A stretch of DNA of 64,000 bases from Pelodera strongyloides (lineage: Eukaryota; Nematoda; Chromadorea; Rhabditida; Rhabditidae), in the NCBI GenBank assembly GCA_036852015.1, contig JAANDG010000119.1:124001-188000 (forward strand), read 5' to 3'. Below the pieces are notes generated by a model that was not told the DNA's origin, searched no databases, and worked only from the letters and a program-made list of their open reading frames with translations. Below are positions 25,001-33,129 of the stretch, one piece after another. The position numbers and the translations under genes were made by a program. Numbering within the stretch: the first letter of the stretch is position 1; each line of letters opens with the position of its first letter.

Positions 25001-25788
25001 GTTTGTTGCCACGGATTGACAATTGTGTTGTTACACTATCTTTGTAAAGCGGCCGTCTTTCAAAAGCGACTGACCCGTAAGTTCACTCACAATTAGAGGC
25101 ATTTTCAAAAAAAAAAAGAAAAAAAAAAAGAAAAAAAAGCAATAAGGTTGGTCATTGTATCGATTCTCCAAATCTCCAATTGTAAGATTTCAAAATAAAA
25201 AAGGCTACAAAGATATTTCAAACCGTTTTCTTGGCGGGAAGATATTGTGTTGTGAAGGCGACTTTCCCAAAATATCGATCTCCGGGACTTCGACTTATTG
25301 ATGATAACCGTCGCCGATTATCCTTATCCATATCGAAACTCGAATTGAACGGAAGGCCCTAAACTATTGCCATTAATTAAATGTTTAAGGTTTCGGTTAT
25401 AGTAAATGACAGGTCGTAGATGTCACTCTTACCATATATAGATAGAATGAGCGTGCGCAGCACACCAAGGCTTTGTCTGTCTGGGTCTGGGGTAGGAGTC
25501 GAACCTCCGAATCCAACTGGTAAACACGCCGTAAACTAGTGCGCCATTTCTAGTATATTTGTATATTGAAAGGAAACGACCTATCCTATAGAGGTTTGAA
25601 GTCTAGCAGGGAGGTATCCAATAGCAATAGCGTTTATAAGAAAGGTATACAATGAAGTTTGCTATAATAACTGGGAAAATTTAAGTTATAGCAAAAAAAA
25701 ATTAAAAACCCCTTACATCGAAATCGACAACAATTGTCGGTTTTTTCACTGGCGCCTCCTCATCCGGTGAATCATCATCAGGCGCACG
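7009..25788 (-). CDS. Tandem-C2 synaptotagmin-like protein (5' end not found)
   Basis: Twelve phase-consistent exons, in coding order: 25717-25788, 25224-25358, 24879-24947, 24218-24326, 23954-24024, 23704-23808, 9107-9226, 8737-8836, 8325-8440, 7699-7783, 7340-7407, 7009-7059 (stop 7009-7011). They give about 366 residues. The first C2 domain begins near GKVAFTTQYLPAKKT and runs through QQTGFVSGFQPTFDEVLLF. The second begins LLVSLCYYSEHGRLIVGV, continues PDTFVKIVAQGEYG and IPKSELESMSIVLQVW, and ends VSKWHAILAPE, matching the synaptotagmin C2B ending. A serine-rich linker (40 residues) joins them. Loop aspartates that bind calcium in classical synaptotagmins are largely absent (loop 3 reads VWTWSG), as in SYT14/16-like proteins. 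The transmembrane N-terminus was not located upstream of 25788. Further linker exons may be hidden in the 14-kb intron 9227-23703. The C2 assignment is strong; the subfamily is tentative. Confidence 0.85.
8130..8292. mobile_element. TTAA-flanked MITE in synaptotagmin-like intron
   Basis: Ends are TTTAAAGCGACGTACC and GCTATTTCGCTTTAA, with inner arms GTTTTTGCAACGCATCG and TTTCAAAACC. It contains the octamer ATGCAAAT. It lies 33 bp downstream of the exon ending at 8325, inside the following intron. Confidence 0.8.
8945..9085. repeat. GA/GT microsatellite
   Basis: Purine-rich GA repeats with a short GT run, adjacent to the exon at 9107-9226. Confidence 0.85.
9245..9684. mobile_element. 440-bp foldback element with TTAA ends
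   Basis: Left end TTAAAGGATCGCAGTCACT is mirrored by AGTGACTGCGATCCTTTAA on the right. Long inner arms around 9320-9400 and 9530-9605 also pair. No open frame of note. The TTAA termini match the other MITE families here. Confidence 0.8.
9853..10177 (-). repeat. 3' LTR of the Bel/Pao-type element
   Basis: Nearly identical to 12125-12450. It is preceded on the plus strand by the target duplicate GCGTC. Confidence 0.93.
10262..11536 (-). CDS. Bel/Pao-type Gag, main part (DUF1759-like plus zinc knuckles)
   Basis: A 424-codon frame carries the DUF1759-type Gag core typical of nematode and insect Bel/Pao elements, around FNGTLENFDSFWEQF and FIALKKLCTGKAAECI. Near the C-terminus are three zinc-knuckle segments: CLICKKTGHRTLNC, CRKCFEFDHQTRSC and CKLCKGAHSAKLC. 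Gag would package element RNA in the cytoplasm. The frame overlaps the upstream 201-codon frame by 17 nt in a different frame. The full Gag may therefore need a frameshift, or an indel may have split it. The ATG at 11536 may not be a true start. No pol frame follows before the LTR at 10177. Confidence 0.88.
   Translation of the reverse strand: MRVISEVAERKGYRYWKHFVYNEGTMLANLLNVQSNALLHQISELQGTTTPSATPKIAKTLSIRDHQSKNPTHLPYTVRNPVHNKNKKVLYNYHETSTPSETILRLTEMSPTKSMGTINNCERFTVNNSNINTVKWKLDKSLVHIDITPFNGTLENFDSFWEQFDSLINSQACPDVQKFIALKKLCTGKAAECIRQFPVANEYYKDAVSLIKEQFGDPDMKKRALYAKLTAIRQSSSSTRALQRTYFDIKATCLRLRKYEDLNNMTIKKEIRKKFPWEIIQQITLVELQNEREFTTNELIEAIFREVTTKVDAERARECHYDEIAAYNSCLICKKTGHRTLNCKKQIDARVLNKIICNEKVCRKCFEFDHQTRSCPDQNCKLCKGAHSAKLCFKSLQRNKIPTRRQLIRRSTNRGKYFKSSFIM
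11520..12125 (-). CDS. N-terminal Gag segment with SDHLLVA repeats
   Basis: A 201-codon frame starts at the LTR boundary. The first ATG overlaps the last LTR base, so a later ATG (MATSDITD) is an equally good start. Residues about 25-67 hold five tandem copies of an 8-9 residue motif, SDHLLVA followed by variable residues, encoded by a ~27-nt DNA repeat. A serine-rich and then basic stretch follows. It reads into the overlapping Gag frame at 11536. The repeat has no function I recognise. Confidence 0.6.
   Translation of the reverse strand: MATAVGNMATSDITDSCSYKSATPEWSDHLLVAQRSDHLLVAERSDHLLVASKSDHLLVTEWSDHLLATSISNNSLNVYDRFSSSSSSCHQIPAKSVNKSRSNLDRSRHSNFKEKIDSQPGSKVNALRNFSNQNFNSFRRICTRVTNAIKNKLDKTEYQIQILKNLNKCHLNETTRFQAINDANVESRIHKERTKQIEGHF
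12125..12450 (-). repeat. 5' LTR of the Bel/Pao-type element
   Basis: Matches 9853-10177 with a few substitutions. It is followed on the plus strand by target duplicate GCGTC (12451-12455). Confidence 0.93.
12512..12700. mobile_element. MITE, GCGAAATA family
   Basis: Left end TTAAAGCGAAATACCGGCCG; right end CCGGCCTG in reverse, with a decayed terminus (no TTAA). Lies 57 bp from the LTR element. Confidence 0.75.
12746..12903. mobile_element. MITE-like element with TTAA ends
   Basis: TTAAAGCGTATACTG at the left and ACCTCTTTAA at the right. Inner arms TGCATTCCCATGTATTATATG and its reverse complement pair across the centre. Confidence 0.6.
12910..15280. other. Intron-scale AT-rich DNA with short repeats
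   Basis: No exon recognised. A TC-rich microsatellite lies at about 13376-13424. From 14432 to 14705 there are many GC-rich copies of CGTGCAA/GCGTGCAAGCGGCAAC in both orientations, which create spurious open frames on both strands. Confidence 0.45.
15285..15470. mobile_element. MITE, GCGAAATA family
   Basis: TTAAAGCGAAATACCGGCCG at the left and TATTTCGCTTTAA at the right, with inner arms GAAACGCATCG/GATGCGTTTC and one ATGCAAAT octamer. Confidence 0.85.
16528..16679. repeat. Inverted-repeat element (GGGTTTGCAAGTATGC)
   Basis: GGGTTTGCAAGTATGC at the left is mirrored by GCATACTTGCAAACCC at the right. A related sequence in opposite orientation lies at about 3760-3930 (shared core TGTGATTCTGTCAATACTAC), so this is a dispersed family. 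Confidence 0.65.
17315..17483. mobile_element. MITE, GCGGTATGA variant
   Basis: Left AAAGCGGTATGATAGG and right GTTGTATCGCTTTAA, with inner GAAACGTGTATTCC/AATACGTTCC arms. It is a variant of the GCGAAATA MITE family. Confidence 0.65.
18280..19123. mobile_element. TTAA element with ~150-bp inverted ends, interrupted
   Basis: TTAAAGGGAGAGGCCCACGA is mirrored at 19103-19123. Homologous arms extend through 18300-18440 and 18960-19110 (for example CACAGAGGTATTCC against ATATCTCTGTGAG). A second element (18491-18891) lies inside it. Confidence 0.8.
18491..18891. mobile_element. Nested foldback, GGGTCAGGCCC family
   Basis: Left end TTAAAGGGTCAGGCCCATTT. The right end is GTTACCCTTTAA and is shortened. 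Long arms around TGGCCAGTCATACACAAC pair across the centre. The left end matches the ends of the 2.6-kb element at 19288-21884. Confidence 0.75.
19120..19291. mobile_element. MITE, GCGAAATA family, abutting two other elements
   Basis: TTAAAGCGAAATACTGGCCG to CTATTTCGCTTTAA, with ATGCAAAT inside. Its left TTAA is also the right TTAA of the element ending at 19123. Its right TTAA is also the left TTAA of the element starting at 19288. Confidence 0.85.
19288..21884. mobile_element. 2.6-kb DNA transposon with ~220-bp inverted ends, family unknown
   Basis: TTAAAGGGTCAGGCCCATTT is mirrored by GGGCCTGACCCTTTAA. The arms run to about 19507 and back from about 21658 (both contain CGTGCATGCACGAGCTCC or its complement), and TTAA flanks both sides. 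The 2.1-kb interior has T-rich introns and exon-like islands on plus: about 19761-19831 (acceptor TTACAG, donor CAG|GTTGGT) and about 20310-20401, which reads ETGPRTTVVECCWRYNEI before GTGAGT. I cannot join these into a known transposase. TTAA targets are typical of piggyBac-like elements, but no transposase domain was recognised. A partial MITE (20433 to about 20575) is nested within. Confidence 0.75.
21885..23700. other. Long-intron DNA, no exon recognised
   Basis: Part of the 14-kb intron of the synaptotagmin-like gene. It contains a small foldback at about 23338-23424 (TTTCATAAATTTTGACTGT and its reverse complement). Nothing else can be supported. Confidence 0.4.
24684..24861. mobile_element. 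MITE, GCGAAATA family
   Basis: TTAAAGCGAAATACCGGCCG to CCGGTATTTCGTTTTAA, with an ATTTGCAT octamer inside. It lies in the intron between the exons at 24879-24947 and 24218-24326, 18 bp from the former's donor. Confidence 0.85.
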
Positions 25789-27040
25789 CTGAAAGAATTA
25801 TGATCTTATGATGAGACTCATGGCGAACACCTGGCGCAATGGAAATTCCGCGCCGCTAAATGTAGGCGCGGAGACTCGCTGCAGGAAGAATGAGCGTGAC
25901 GACTTCGCCCTAATTTGCCAGGTTCTCGCGAAGGATACTCGGTCAAACTCAGTGAACTTGCGAATTCTTGGCCAGAATCTGGAGAAATATATGCTAGGTG
26001 CGCACCGATAGTGAAAACGTGTGTACTCAGAAAAAAGAAACGGAACACTGGGGTACGAACAGAAGAAAAAAAATAACAGAATAAAACCCAACCTTCTTTC
26101 TTAAAAGAATCCCAACAAATGGAAAACATTGGAGTGTTGCGGTGAAACATGCAGTGAAAAGTCTATTCATCTGAAAATTTATATTTTTGCTCACAAAAAA
26201 AAAATGAATTACCAGACGGCTATCGCCGCCTGAGGCGACTTCGAGTACTAACATATAACCAAACAGAATCATAAGCAATGTTTTTACTATCTTAATCAAA
26301 ACATTTATGAATTGTGTTCTTTTCATTGTCAGTATATGTGTCTATCGTTTTCAGAAGTAGATGTTCTTTTATTTTTTTTGCTTGCAAACTACCACAAAAT
26401 ATGACCACCCACCTTTTTACTTTTGTAATAACACTTCGAATTCGAGAGCTCTTATTAATAAATATATACAGAATTCACCATATAATGTGCGGAAAGGCAA
26501 AATATAAAACCTGAAATTCTACTGTTTAGTCGAATATAGAAATGTTTGAAATTATGATAAAATAGACGGATATAACAGTTAATTGCTTTCCCTCGCATGC
26601 TCCCCGCATTTCAAAATTCCACAAATGGCCAGAACATTGTTAGTTACGTGAAAGATAGAGGCCGCCACCGATGCGCCAGAGGTATTAATTTCCAGTTAGC
26701 TCACCTGCGGCACATATTTTGGAGGAGGTGCGGCAGGTGCGCCACATGTGCGCCTAAGGTGCGCCATTTTGAATTCGCGCACCCCTGGCCGCACCGCCGA
26801 TGCCGCAGAGTTGCACTTTGTTGGATCAATACGTGAGCGGCAAGGTTTCAATTTAAGCGAACACAATTATGTTTTTGTTTTTATGTTCATCCGGAGACTT
26901 TGATTTCCGGGAAAAAGAAAACATTGAAAAAAATTAATAGGGACAGTCAATTAGCAGGGGAAGTAATTCAAAAAAGGACAGCCAGATCGATGAATATAAA
27001 AAACGAATTTTGAAAAATTGAAGATTTTGCATTGGCGAAG

Positions 27041-27161
27041 TTAAAGCGGTAAGGCGCGTGGTTTTGAATCTTATTCTTGACTCCATCCTCATACATTTAT
27101 GCAAATTTTCTGCGCACCACATATGATCCGCATTTCAAAACCACCTACAATACCACTTTAA
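27041..27161. mobile_element. Short MITE, GCGGTA variant
   Basis: TTAAAGCGGTAAGGCG at the left and AATACCACTTTAA at the right. The inner arms GTGGTTTTGAA/TTTCAAAACCAC pair, and ATGCAAAT occurs inside. Confidence 0.7.
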
Positions 27162-27895
27162 ACGAATTTCGGAATACAGTATTCAAAAAAAAAAAGTCAT
27201 TTTCCCCAAAACCATATGTTTACAAGTATTCGACTAAAGAATTGTTAGTGACTTTGCTCAATAAGCGTTCTAGCGGGACACCAGGAAAACAAGCGAAACT
27301 TGTAAATTATGGATGAATGTATAACCTTGGAAGGTCGCTCGGACAACTATGGCCGAGACGTTTTTCTTCTTCGTCCAAATGAATAGGAGGGGCTATCAAA
27401 ATTGAATTTATGTCCAAAATTGCCCTCGGGTATCATAGAGCCCATTTTTTCTGAGACGCACCTAATAGAAAGGCTTGCTCTTTTACATATAGGATAAGAC
27501 AGAATATGAATAAAAAATGAAATATGACTCAGGAAATCAATAAATAATATAGGTAAATGTCCAAAAAAAAACATGAAAAAAATAATTGTAAAAGCTGCTC
27601 AACAAAAACCAAAAACAACGTGTTTTGCTCATTTCTATTTCTATTTTATTATTTGAAAAATGGAAAACTATTTTTAAAAAAAAAATAAGAAAACTCTCAG
27701 GAAATTGCCCCGGTCATGCAGATTTATGTAAGATGAGTAGGCAAGTGCGGGGTTCATCTCGAATTATAAATGCGAATAGAAAAAGGAAAATTTTCTGCGA
27801 ACCCCCTCGAAAATGATGTAAAAGCTCACATTGCAGTGGTTCCTCGGAATATAATGTAGTATTAAATGTGTGTAAAGTCTCAATGTTCACTTTAG

Positions 27896-28212
27896 GTGAT
27901 TTAACTTTATTTATTTACAGAAGCATCTAGATGGGTTATATTTGGGAACACGCTGTGAAACCTGGGTGGTGCGCGGCCAATCCCTGGCTCTGGCGCGGAA
28001 GTGCGGCGCTGCGAGAAAACTGCGAACTTGCGAGGGTATAGGTTGGGCGAAAATGAGGAAAACGATTAGGCAATACTAATGTAAGTAGATATTAATTGAA
28101 TTTAAATTACGATTATGTCGTGTTTTTATGAGTAAAATATATGTCAAAGCCACGGAGAAATTCAATTTTAAACCCATCTAGATGCTTCTGTAAATAAATA
28201 AAGTTAAATCAC
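27896..28212. mobile_element. 317-bp inverted-repeat element
   Basis: GTGATTTAACTTTATTTATT is mirrored by AATAAATAAAGTTAAATCAC, and the pairing arms extend about 41 bp (through AGAAGCATCTAGATGGGTT). The interior is partly GC-rich and non-coding. Confidence 0.8.
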
Positions 28213-28608
28213 GCATTAGTCGACATTAATAATAAACTTTTTGAAGTTTTTTTGTCAAATGTGCCGTTGCTCACTTATCGTCACAGATCTACAATAGAAT
28301 TCTATGTGTTTTTTGTTGTTTTTACTTTGTATATGTACATCATTTCAAAATGCTTATTATCCTGTTATATGCTTATCAGTAACATATATTATCAGTAACA
28401 GTGAAAAACATTAACAGTAACAAAACATGGAATGAAAACACATCAATTAATATAATTCAGCAATAAAACTCGCAAAATATAAATTAAAATCTACCGATTT
28501 AGGTAAAATGCAATCAGATTGTTTTATGTGGGTCTAACCAATAATAATTTATTGACACATTATGTCAAATGTATAGGTGTGCATCATATAAAATGATGCC
28601 ATTTAAGT

Positions 28609-28989
28609 TTAAAGCGAATTAGCGGTCGGTCTCAACAAAAAAATAGAAAAATAGGAGGAGTAAACAACCGTGCGTTGAGTGCATTTAAACCGTGCGTTTT
28701 TTTGCTTATTTTACTAGCAAATTCAAAATATTTTGCCAACATTTCGTCATTTGGAGTCCGCCGAATGTTTAATTATTTCAAATTCCCAGATGGCGTTTTT
28801 TCAGCTATTTTACTAGGTTTTCCGCCATGTGCGGATTTTTCCATACAAAATCAAACAAAATTCTTAGTTTGCACACATTTTTTGCAATACGCATTTATTT
28901 GTTTGCGTTTTTATATTTATTTTCGTTGATAACTGTTCTTAAACCATTTTTGGTGAAAAAACCCCAAACCGTGTGATATTTCGCTTTAA
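28609..28989. mobile_element. Possible longer MITE, GCGAA end family
   Basis: TTAAAGCGAATTAGCGG at the left and TGATATTTCGCTTTAA at the right, both TTAA-flanked. The interior is not obviously inverted. An 84-codon open frame inside has no recognisable homology. Confidence 0.45.
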
Positions 28990-29345
28990 GAGAAAAAAAA
29001 TAGAATATTAGGCAAAATTTCCTAAATTTTCGACGTTTTGTTGATGTGTTTAATGATTCGGAAAGCGTGTGATTTACGTTGAGAAATAAAATTTCTAAAC
29101 GACTCTCGGGAAAGCCATAATAACTGACGATTAAAGGCTCATCACTATTTAACGACCCATCTACCGTAATCGGGCATAATTCAAAATCCACTTTAAAAGA
29201 GCCGCGCCTAGTTGAAGATGAATTATTGAATTTCTACTAATTGTAAGGAAGAAGGAAGTAATTTAATTTGTTTAAAATTAAACTAAATGTAAAAACGAAC
29301 ATTAGAAAAGTTGTGAAATTCCACAATGATGTAGAAAGCTCCAGG

Positions 29346-29515
29346 TTAACAGTAATGCACATACTTTGGGAAATTTGCATATGATATGCATATCCTACGC
29401 ATCCTATGTAAATTTGGTGCCGGAAACTTCGGACGGGCACCAAAAATTTGCATAGGATACATAGAATATGCGTATTATATGCAAATTTCCCAAAGTAGGT
29501 ACAATACTGCTTTAA
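29346..29515. mobile_element. MITE, TACTTTGGGAAATTTGCAT family
   Basis: Arms ACTTTGGGAAATTTGCATAT and the reverse complement pair around a loop with GGTGCC...GGGCACC. It is the intact counterpart of the element at 57954-62199 that was split by a retrotransposon. Confidence 0.8.
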
Positions 29516-29766
29516 GCTTCACAAGTTTAGCTCCAATAAACATAAAAACAGGAAAACATGGTACTTTCTAGAATTTTATAGATGAACACAACAACATCAT
29601 AACGAGAAAGTGGCGTGTCAGACGTAAACTAAGTAAAACACGAGTCAACTTCGAATTTAGAAGACAAAGTATATTTTTCTCTGCCAAAAAGCAAAATACT
29701 TGTTTATAAATAAAATAACATTAACCATCTCTTTTAACATAGAGATAATTTTCCGACCTGAGGCCA

Positions 29767-29908
29767 TATTCACCAACACACTGGGAGCCCTCCCTAGGCT
29801 CACGAGCGCTCTGAATCTCTTCTGCTCTCGCACTCTGTACACACTCTTTAGCTCCCTGGGGAGGCCAGGCTGGTGAGGGCTCCCTGTGTGTTGGTGAATT
29901 TCGTGCAG
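29767..29908. repeat. Foldback with TTCACCAACACAC ends
   Basis: TTCACCAACACACTGGGAG at the left is mirrored by CTCCCTGTGTGTTGGTGAA at the right. A similar architecture (ATATTCACCACTC) occurs at 49738-49865. Confidence 0.75.
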
Positions 29909-30325
29909 GTGTTATTTTTGTCTTTGTTCAAATGATGTGGTCTAACATTACTTGTGGCAAATACAATTGATGCCAACATGCACGAAAATTAGTAAAAAAT
30001 TCGGAATTAAATTAAAAAAATAAAAATTGTCAATTTGTAGCTGAGTCTTGCGTGCACGAAAGTACATAGTATATTTGTATACATTTTTTTCGTAAAAAAA
30101 AATTTAAAAAAAATCGTGAGCTTATGTTAAAAAATGAACAAAATGAAACATCACCGAAAAGAAAGTAATAAAAAAGTAAACGGTAGGTTCGACCGTCGGG
30201 GTCTCTCGGTGTGTAACTTGTAACTATTCGACTTTCCAATTATGCGACGCAGTTATTACAGTAATGTTCCTGAAACCCTACTGGTCAAATAAACTCACGT
30301 TTAAATGCTCCATGGGCTCTATCCT

Positions 30326-30500
30326 TTAAAGCGGTATAACAGTCGGTTTTTGCAACGCATAATAGACTCTGTATTCCCATGCCATGCAGTGTATGCAAAT
30401 ATCCCCCGCGATTTTTAGTCGAATTATATTCATTTGCATTCATCATATAGGAATGTTGTTGCACAGCATACGTTTCAAAACCGGACGTTATATCGCTTAA
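30326..30500. mobile_element. MITE, GCGGTATAAC variant
   Basis: TTAAAGCGGTATAACAG to GTTATATCGCTTAA, with inner GCAACGCATAATAG and ACGTTTCAAAACC arms and one ATTTGCAT. Confidence 0.75.
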
Positions 30501-30707
30501 TCAGACACTGACAGTATGAATTTAGTGTTTACGCTTATTATTTCTGTCACGTGTAAGCCGCACGTGCCTCTCAAAATGATTTAATGCCAAATATATAGCT
30601 ACAATTTGGCATTAAATAGTGTACTTAAGTCGCTAAATGTCCCTTTTAATGGGATAAATGTCATACTGGTTGTAATGTTTATTTACTTCTATATATTTGA
30701 TTGTTCT

Positions 30708-30880
30708 TTAAAGCGAAATGCCGGCCGGTTTTTGAAACACATCGAGTAGACCAGCATTCTTACGCAGCTTATGCAAATGAGCATTAATTAGAATAAAAAG
30801 TCGAGCTAAATTCGAGCAAATCAGCATAAATCGTAGGAATTCCACGATGCGTTTCAAAAATGGCCGGTATTTCGCTTTAA
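30708..30880. mobile_element. MITE, GCGAAATA family
   Basis: TTAAAGCGAAATGCCGGCCG to GGTATTTCGCTTTAA, with ATGCAAAT inside. Confidence 0.85.
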
Positions 30881-31087
30881 AGGGGCACGTGAAAAGAGAC
30901 AAGTTTCGACGGTACGTTTTTGAAACATTTTTGGCGTCCTATATGTGAATGGATCTCAAATGCATATTGACTCTTCTTAAATAAATAATAATTATAATAA
31001 ATAATATTATTTGAATTAAAAATTAGACAAGAAAAACATCGTCGCAACTACACATAATACAGAAAAATATTTGGAGGGGCACACACT

Positions 31088-31223
31088 TTAAAGCGAAATA
31101 CCGGCTGGTTGTTGAACGCATCGTGGACAACTGAATTCCTACGTATTGATGCGTAATTGCTGGAATTGCATAAGCTGTATAAGAATGATGGTGCTTCAAA
31201 AACCGGCCGGTATTTCGCTTTAA
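31088..31223. mobile_element. Shorter MITE, GCGAAATA family
   Basis: TTAAAGCGAAATACCGGCTG to CCGGTATTTCGCTTTAA, with a shortened interior. Confidence 0.85.
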
Positions 31224-32545
31224 CGTCACACTTTAATTTTCAAACTCCGATTTATGAGAGGTAACGAAATGTTGGGAAATCACAGAACTTTCTCATGTGA
31301 CACGCAACGTTGTGCTCAAATATTCACTAGATGAGCATATTTAGCAAATGTTTAAACGGCCCGATATACGAATTAATTATTTATCTATAGAGCTCTACAT
31401 GGAGATCCTAGGGCAGTTTATACCTGGGGTCCTATGTATTTGCAAGGGACATGTTAGATTGTGCTTAACATGTTACTTTGCCGAGCGTAACGTGCATGAC
31501 ACAAACAAACCAACAAATAAACAAACTTTGTTGCTTTATATAATAAGTCACTACGACGTATATATGGTTTTGGATTGATAGGACCATTTCAATAGAAATC
31601 AAAAATAGAAATCAAACAGCGTTAAATTGAATATTTCCACTTTTTTACTAATCGAATTTTGCATTTTCCTGCAAAAGAACATTACGTAGAAGTTGTTTTA
31701 TCTATTAAACAATATTCTTAATTAAAACAACTATGTGAATGATGCACATCATCGCAATCAACGGAAAAACAACGCTTTGGTATCCTTACGCGAGCGGCCG
31801 ACGCTGGGTGCGCCGAATCGGGTGCGCCGGTAGGGCGCCATAGTCTTTTTGTGTGCCGCGCATCCACCAGAGCTTCAACTATACGGCGGATCACATTTTT
31901 ACGTTGATTAACATAAAAATTTGAAATTTAGGTGACAACTAAGGATAGTCACAATCACAAATGTTTTTATAGGACAAAAACCATTCAGTGTTCCATTTAT
32001 AGTTGAACCCTTTTTTGGCTCCTTCGTCTTTAGCTTACAATTAGCTTGGCCTCTAATTAGCGCAATTCTTTAAATCTGATCTCTAATGACCAAAGTGCAC
32101 AATGTTTTGTATAGATATCGTCATCATGAATTTCACGTAATGACATTTATTTTTGGAAATATTCCTCGCTAATTTTGGCTTTACTTACAGTACGTGGAAG
32201 TCTAATTCTGAATATTGGAGTTATTCAGGGAATCTTCAGAAATGACCGATTTAATGTTATGATTATGAAACAGATAGCTTTTACTTCACAACCGCAGAGA
32301 TTGCCATATAACTACCGTATTTACCATATTAGTGTTTTTTGTTTCATTATCTGTAAGGTACAGGATGTACATATCACAAAGTCAGGCTCACTGAAAATCA
32401 ATATGTTGAAATTTTCTCAGGATGTGCTAGCGAGTTACTAATTTAAAACCGCCGCGCGTGAAACGCAAAGCCCGTAACAAAGCCAGTGACGAGTGACAAT
32501 AAATTGAGGCATGTAAGCATAAATAATTATTTATTGATTTATCTT

Positions 32546-33129
32546 TTAGCTAGACTGTCGACCATTATCCTTCCGTTCAATGCGTTTCAGAATCCTCAAC
32601 GGCAGCGTCATCGTCTGATCGTTGTGAAGCACAATGTCGAAGCCGGATTTGTATTTTTCAAGCATCACGTCATCCTGTAACAATACTTATGTACAAATAA
32701 TGATTACTTCAATCCTAAAACATGTTTTAAGTTCTATAAACTAAAAAAAATGGGCTCGCAGCGGGGCGCGCGGGCATGTGCCACAAGTGCGTGAAACTGT
32801 GTTCAATACCCTGTTTGTGGAAAACCGAATTCATGGAAATGGTGTAGCGAGTCTTGAAGTACAAGATAGTTTTACAAACTCAAAGCCTTCCTTTGCTCTT
32901 TGCCATAGTCCCCAATTGCTGCACCTTTGCCTGGGAGAGAAGGGAATCTAACCCGCTTCCGGGGACGAATAGTGGAGTTACTTAAATAACTTACATCATG
33001 GTTTAAGTAGCCGATGCGTAAGACTTCTCCTTGTATAATCAGTCCTGAATCCATTTGCAAGTCACCGAGACTATCGCCAAGCAGAAGGACATTACGACGA
33101 TTTGCAATAGAAGTGAAGAAAGACTGGGG
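32546..33129 (-). pseudogene. Duplicate terminal exons of the NT5C3-like gene (copy A)
   Basis: Exon 32995-33129 encodes SFFTSIANRRNVLLLGDSLG and onward to IGYLNHD. Exon 32546-32674 encodes DDVMLEKYKSGFDIVLH and ends QSS followed by TAA (32546-32548). Both keep full frames, the same lengths and the same splice sites as copy B (36217-36799), with a few substitutions (VMLE for AMLV). They could be alternative 3' exons of the single upstream gene, or a truncated copy without promoter and catalytic DFD exon. Intact frames argue against long decay. I class them as a partial gene copy pending transcript evidence. Confidence 0.7.

Larger units (their letters stand above)
25789..32545. other. Region without a convincing gene, several inverted-repeat elements
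   Basis: The missing N-terminal exons of the synaptotagmin-like gene may lie here. Open stretches at about 27370-27490 (minus; IPEGNFGHKFNFDSP) and 29080-29191 (minus; MDFELCPITVDGSL) look mildly protein-like, but phase and homology do not support joining them. GC-rich CCGCAC/GTGCGG repeats occupy 26650-26820. Confidence 0.4.

Noticed and set aside
25798..26150. Overlapping frames on both strands near the start of the synaptotagmin-like exons
   Set aside because: Frames on both strands contradict each other, no transmembrane-anchor exon with matching phase was found, and GC content alone is not enough.
27370..27490. Minus-strand segment IPEGNFGHKFNFDSP as an exon
   Set aside because: Acceptor is weak, the only donor gives the wrong phase for the next exon, and no family is recognised.
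28895..29191. Minus-strand 98-codon frame starting MDFELCPITVDG as a first exon of the synaptotagmin-like gene
   Set aside because: Mildly protein-like, but no recognisable homology, and no splice phase could be tied to the exon at 25717-25788.
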